Source: JACPNO01 sp963825405 (GTDB lineage: Bacteria; Acidobacteriota; Terriglobia; Bryobacterales; Bryobacteraceae). Taken from it: a DNA stretch of 64,000 nt. The notes beneath the pieces were generated by a model. It was not told where the DNA came from. It worked only from the letters and a program-made list of their open reading frames with translations, and made no database searches. The stretch spans positions 1 to 64,000 of the forward strand of contig CAWGTB010000004.1 in NCBI GenBank assembly GCA_963825405.1, written 5' to 3'. This document shows positions 62,201 to 64,000 of this stretch, one piece after another. A program made the translations under genes and the position numbers. Numbering within the stretch: the first letter of the stretch is position 1; the number at the start of each line of letters is the position of its first letter.

Positions 62201-62449
62201 ATGCTAAGTGTGGCGTGGCGCATGGCGCGCGGCTACCGCCTGACTCCGTGGCGCAGCCCCTATCTACGCTGGCGAATCGAGACGTACTGGGGGATTCACG
62301 CCGACCGCGTTGGCTTCACGGAATTTTGGCAATTCGTGTGGCGGCATCGCGCGGAACTTGCACGCTATCTACGCTGGGCGGCCGAGCAGGAGCGCGCGTC
62401 TCACGCCGGCGGTTCACTTCTTGTCGCGCCCGGTGAAGACAAAATATAG
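62201..62449 (+). CDS. Small conserved protein rich in Arg and Trp
   Basis: 82 residues from ATG 62201, directly after the stop of VWFA protein 2 with no gap. MLSVAWRMARGYRLTPWRSP, then YLRWRIETYWGIHADRVGFT and EFWQFVWRHRAELARYLRWA, makes it very rich in Trp, Arg and Tyr, probably helical and membrane- or protein-associated. No family recognised. Its 3' end overlaps the convergent pump gene by 36 bases. Confidence 0.55.
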   Translation: MLSVAWRMARGYRLTPWRSPYLRWRIETYWGIHADRVGFTEFWQFVWRHRAELARYLRWAAEQERASHAGGSLLVAPGEDKI

Positions 62450-64000
62450 CGTCGGCAGCGACATCAGGCTCAGCAGCAGCGTCGAGATCAGTCCGCCCAC
62501 CACCACCGTGGCCAGCGGCCGCTGTACATCCGATCCGATACCGGTTGCGCGCGCGGCCGGCACCATGCCCAGCAGCGCCACCACGATCATCATCAGCACC
62601 GGACGCATTTGCGCCATCGATCCCTGAATGACGGCATCTTCGACCGAAACACCGGGTTCCTCCCGCCGCCGGTTGATTTCCGAAACGATGAGCACGCCGC
62701 TCATCACCGCCACGCCGAACAGGGAAATAAAGCCCACCGCCGCCGAAACGCTCAAATGAATATCGCGCACGTAGAGTGCGACAATGCCGCCGACGAGCGA
62801 GAACGGAACGTTCAGCAGCACCAGGCCCGCGTGTACGGTCGAGCCGAAAGCGAAGAACAGCAATCCGAAGATAATGGCGATCGTGATGGGCAGGATCACG
62901 CTGAGGCGTTTGCGCGCGCGATCCAGATTCTCAAATTGTCCGCCCCATTCCACGCGGTATCCGTTGGGCAATTTGATGCCGGCCTCAAATCTTTTCTGCG
63001 CGTCGGCCACGAAGCTTCCTTGGTCGCGTCCGCGAATATTGGTGCGCACGGAAATCTGGCGGCGGTTTTCGCGGCGGGCGATGATGGTGGCGCCGTTGGC
63101 GATACGAATGTCGGCAAGCTGCGCGAGCGGCACACGGCCGCCGGTGGGTGTGGACACCAGAATTTTGCCGATGGCGGTGGCATCGACGCGGGCCTCGGGT
63201 TGAAAACGGACGGTGATTGGAAAACGCCGCTCTCCCTGAAACAAAGTGCTGACCTGTCGCCCGCCAATGGCAAGCTCGATCATGTCCTGCACGTCTTTCA
63301 CGCGGACGCCATAGCGGGCGACCTGGGCGCGATCGATGGTGATGCGGACCTGCGCCTGCTGGCTCTCCTGCTCGACAGCGGTGTCGGCCGCGCCCGGCAC
63401 GGTGCGGACCATTTCCAAGGTTTGATCGGCGAGGCGGCGCAGCTCGGCGAGATCGGGGCCGCTGAGAATTACCGCGAGATCGGCCGGTGAGCCGGTGACG
63501 GCCTCGGTGACGTTGTCGATGATCGGCTGGGTGAAGCTGAACGCCGCGCCAGGAATTTCATTGCGCAGCGCGACCGCGAATTTCTCGACCAGCTCCGGCT
63601 TTGCGCAGTCCGGATTTCCAGCTCTCGTACGGTTCAAGCGCGACGAAGAACTCGTTGCGATTGGGGCCATATGGATCGGTGCCGGAATCGTTGCGTCCGG
63701 TTTGCGAGCTCACCATCTTCACTTCCGGGAAGCGTTTTAGCACCGCGCGAACCTTGCCGGCCATCTCGGTCGATTTCTCCAGCGAAATTCCCGCCGGAAA
63801 ATTGGCGCGCACCCAGACCGTGCCTTCATCCAACTGCGGCAGGAACTCGGTGCCCAAAAATCCGCCGAGAAAAAACGCCGATGCGACCACCACGATTGGG
63901 ATAAGAATCGTCACGCGTGCATGCTCGAGTGAAAAGCGCAGCATCTTTTCGTAGCGGTGCGCGAGCCAGACGAGTACCGGGTTGTCGCGCAGCTTCACTC
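62414..64000 (-). CDS. CusA/CzcA-type RND heavy-metal or multidrug pump, C-terminal half (runs off the window; one frame break)
   Basis: Readable from the right edge of the window to a stop at 62414, about 525 codons of a protein that normally has about 1040. It starts near transmembrane helix 7 (FSLEHARVTILIPIVVVASA and FLGTEFLPQLDEGTVWVRAN), then the second periplasmic domain, and the helices FGSTVHAGLVLLNVPFSLVG, FISLFGVAVMSGVLIVSEIN and VLMMIVVALLGMVPAARATG, ending PTLYFVFTGRDKK. One frame change lies near 63605. The metal-binding residues of CusA and the N-terminal half are outside or not assessed, so substrate is unknown. Confidence 0.85.

Overview
The window reads as two unrelated pieces of DNA joined near position 5030. 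Bases 1 to about 5025 are visibly richer in G+C, broken by an indel roughly every hundred bases, and encode a proteobacterial-style RND efflux operon (membrane fusion protein plus HAE1-type pump) between the start of an ArsR regulator and a TetR regulator whose DNA-binding N-terminus is missing exactly at the join. The remaining 59 kb looks acidobacterial, probably Solibacter/Bryobacter-like. The evidence is six MacB/FtsX-type permeases of the acidobacterial duplicated orphan permease (ADOP) kind, two VWFA-related proteins of the acidobacterial type, and a fused E2-E1 2-oxoglutarate dehydrogenase. It looks like a metagenome-derived contig.

Layout. 5.0-7.5 kb: a propeller-like protein of unknown function, a duplicated 5' end of galT, a small lipoprotein, galT and a small conserved gene. 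7.5-15.3 kb (+): dprA, topA with five zinc ribbons, a zinc-ribbon protein, a YfhO-like membrane protein, a small unknown gene and hemL. 15.4-21.2 kb (-): a Nudix hydrolase, an M16 peptidase pair (one subunit with the catalytic motif, one without), polX and a VapBC-type module. 21.3-48.1 kb (-): an uninterrupted co-directional array that is the most striking part of the window. In transcription order it holds an ECF sigma factor, a zinc-binding anti-sigma factor, a small acidic secreted protein, two HEAT-repeat proteins, ABC ATPase, membrane fusion protein, ABC ATPase, four ADOP permeases, a DUF4097-like repeat protein, ADOP, a second DUF4097-like protein, ADOP, a third ABC ATPase, an NtrC-type regulator and an NtrY-type sensor kinase. 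48.3-64 kb: a membrane protein of unknown function, fused 2-oxoglutarate dehydrogenase, a HicAB-like pair, an RDD protein, a phosphoesterase, prfB with its programmed frameshift, a Sua5-type gene, a lone pseudopilin, kdsA-pyrG-kdsB, two VWFA proteins, a small protein, and the C-terminal half of a CusA/CzcA-type pump that runs off the end.

How it fits together. The 27-kb array combines two signalling systems (ECF/anti-sigma at its head, NtrYC at its tail) with ATPases and a fusion protein able to form MacAB-like complexes with several alternative permeases, plus exported repeat proteins interleaved among the permeases. I read it as an envelope-stress or efflux system, but that role is inference from gene content. 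kdsB-pyrG-kdsA supplies CTP and Kdo for lipopolysaccharide. A palindromic GC-rich repeat occurs four times, always at the 3' end of a gene, and twice sits against the stop codon of an ADOP permease.

Limits. Many genes (MFP/RND, galT, topA, three ADOPs, HEAT genes, prfB, Sua5, pyrG, kdsA, CusA) carry frame breaks that look like assembly or sequencing indels, because the protein continues in the next frame without loss of conserved residues. I give them as single genes with approximate limits.
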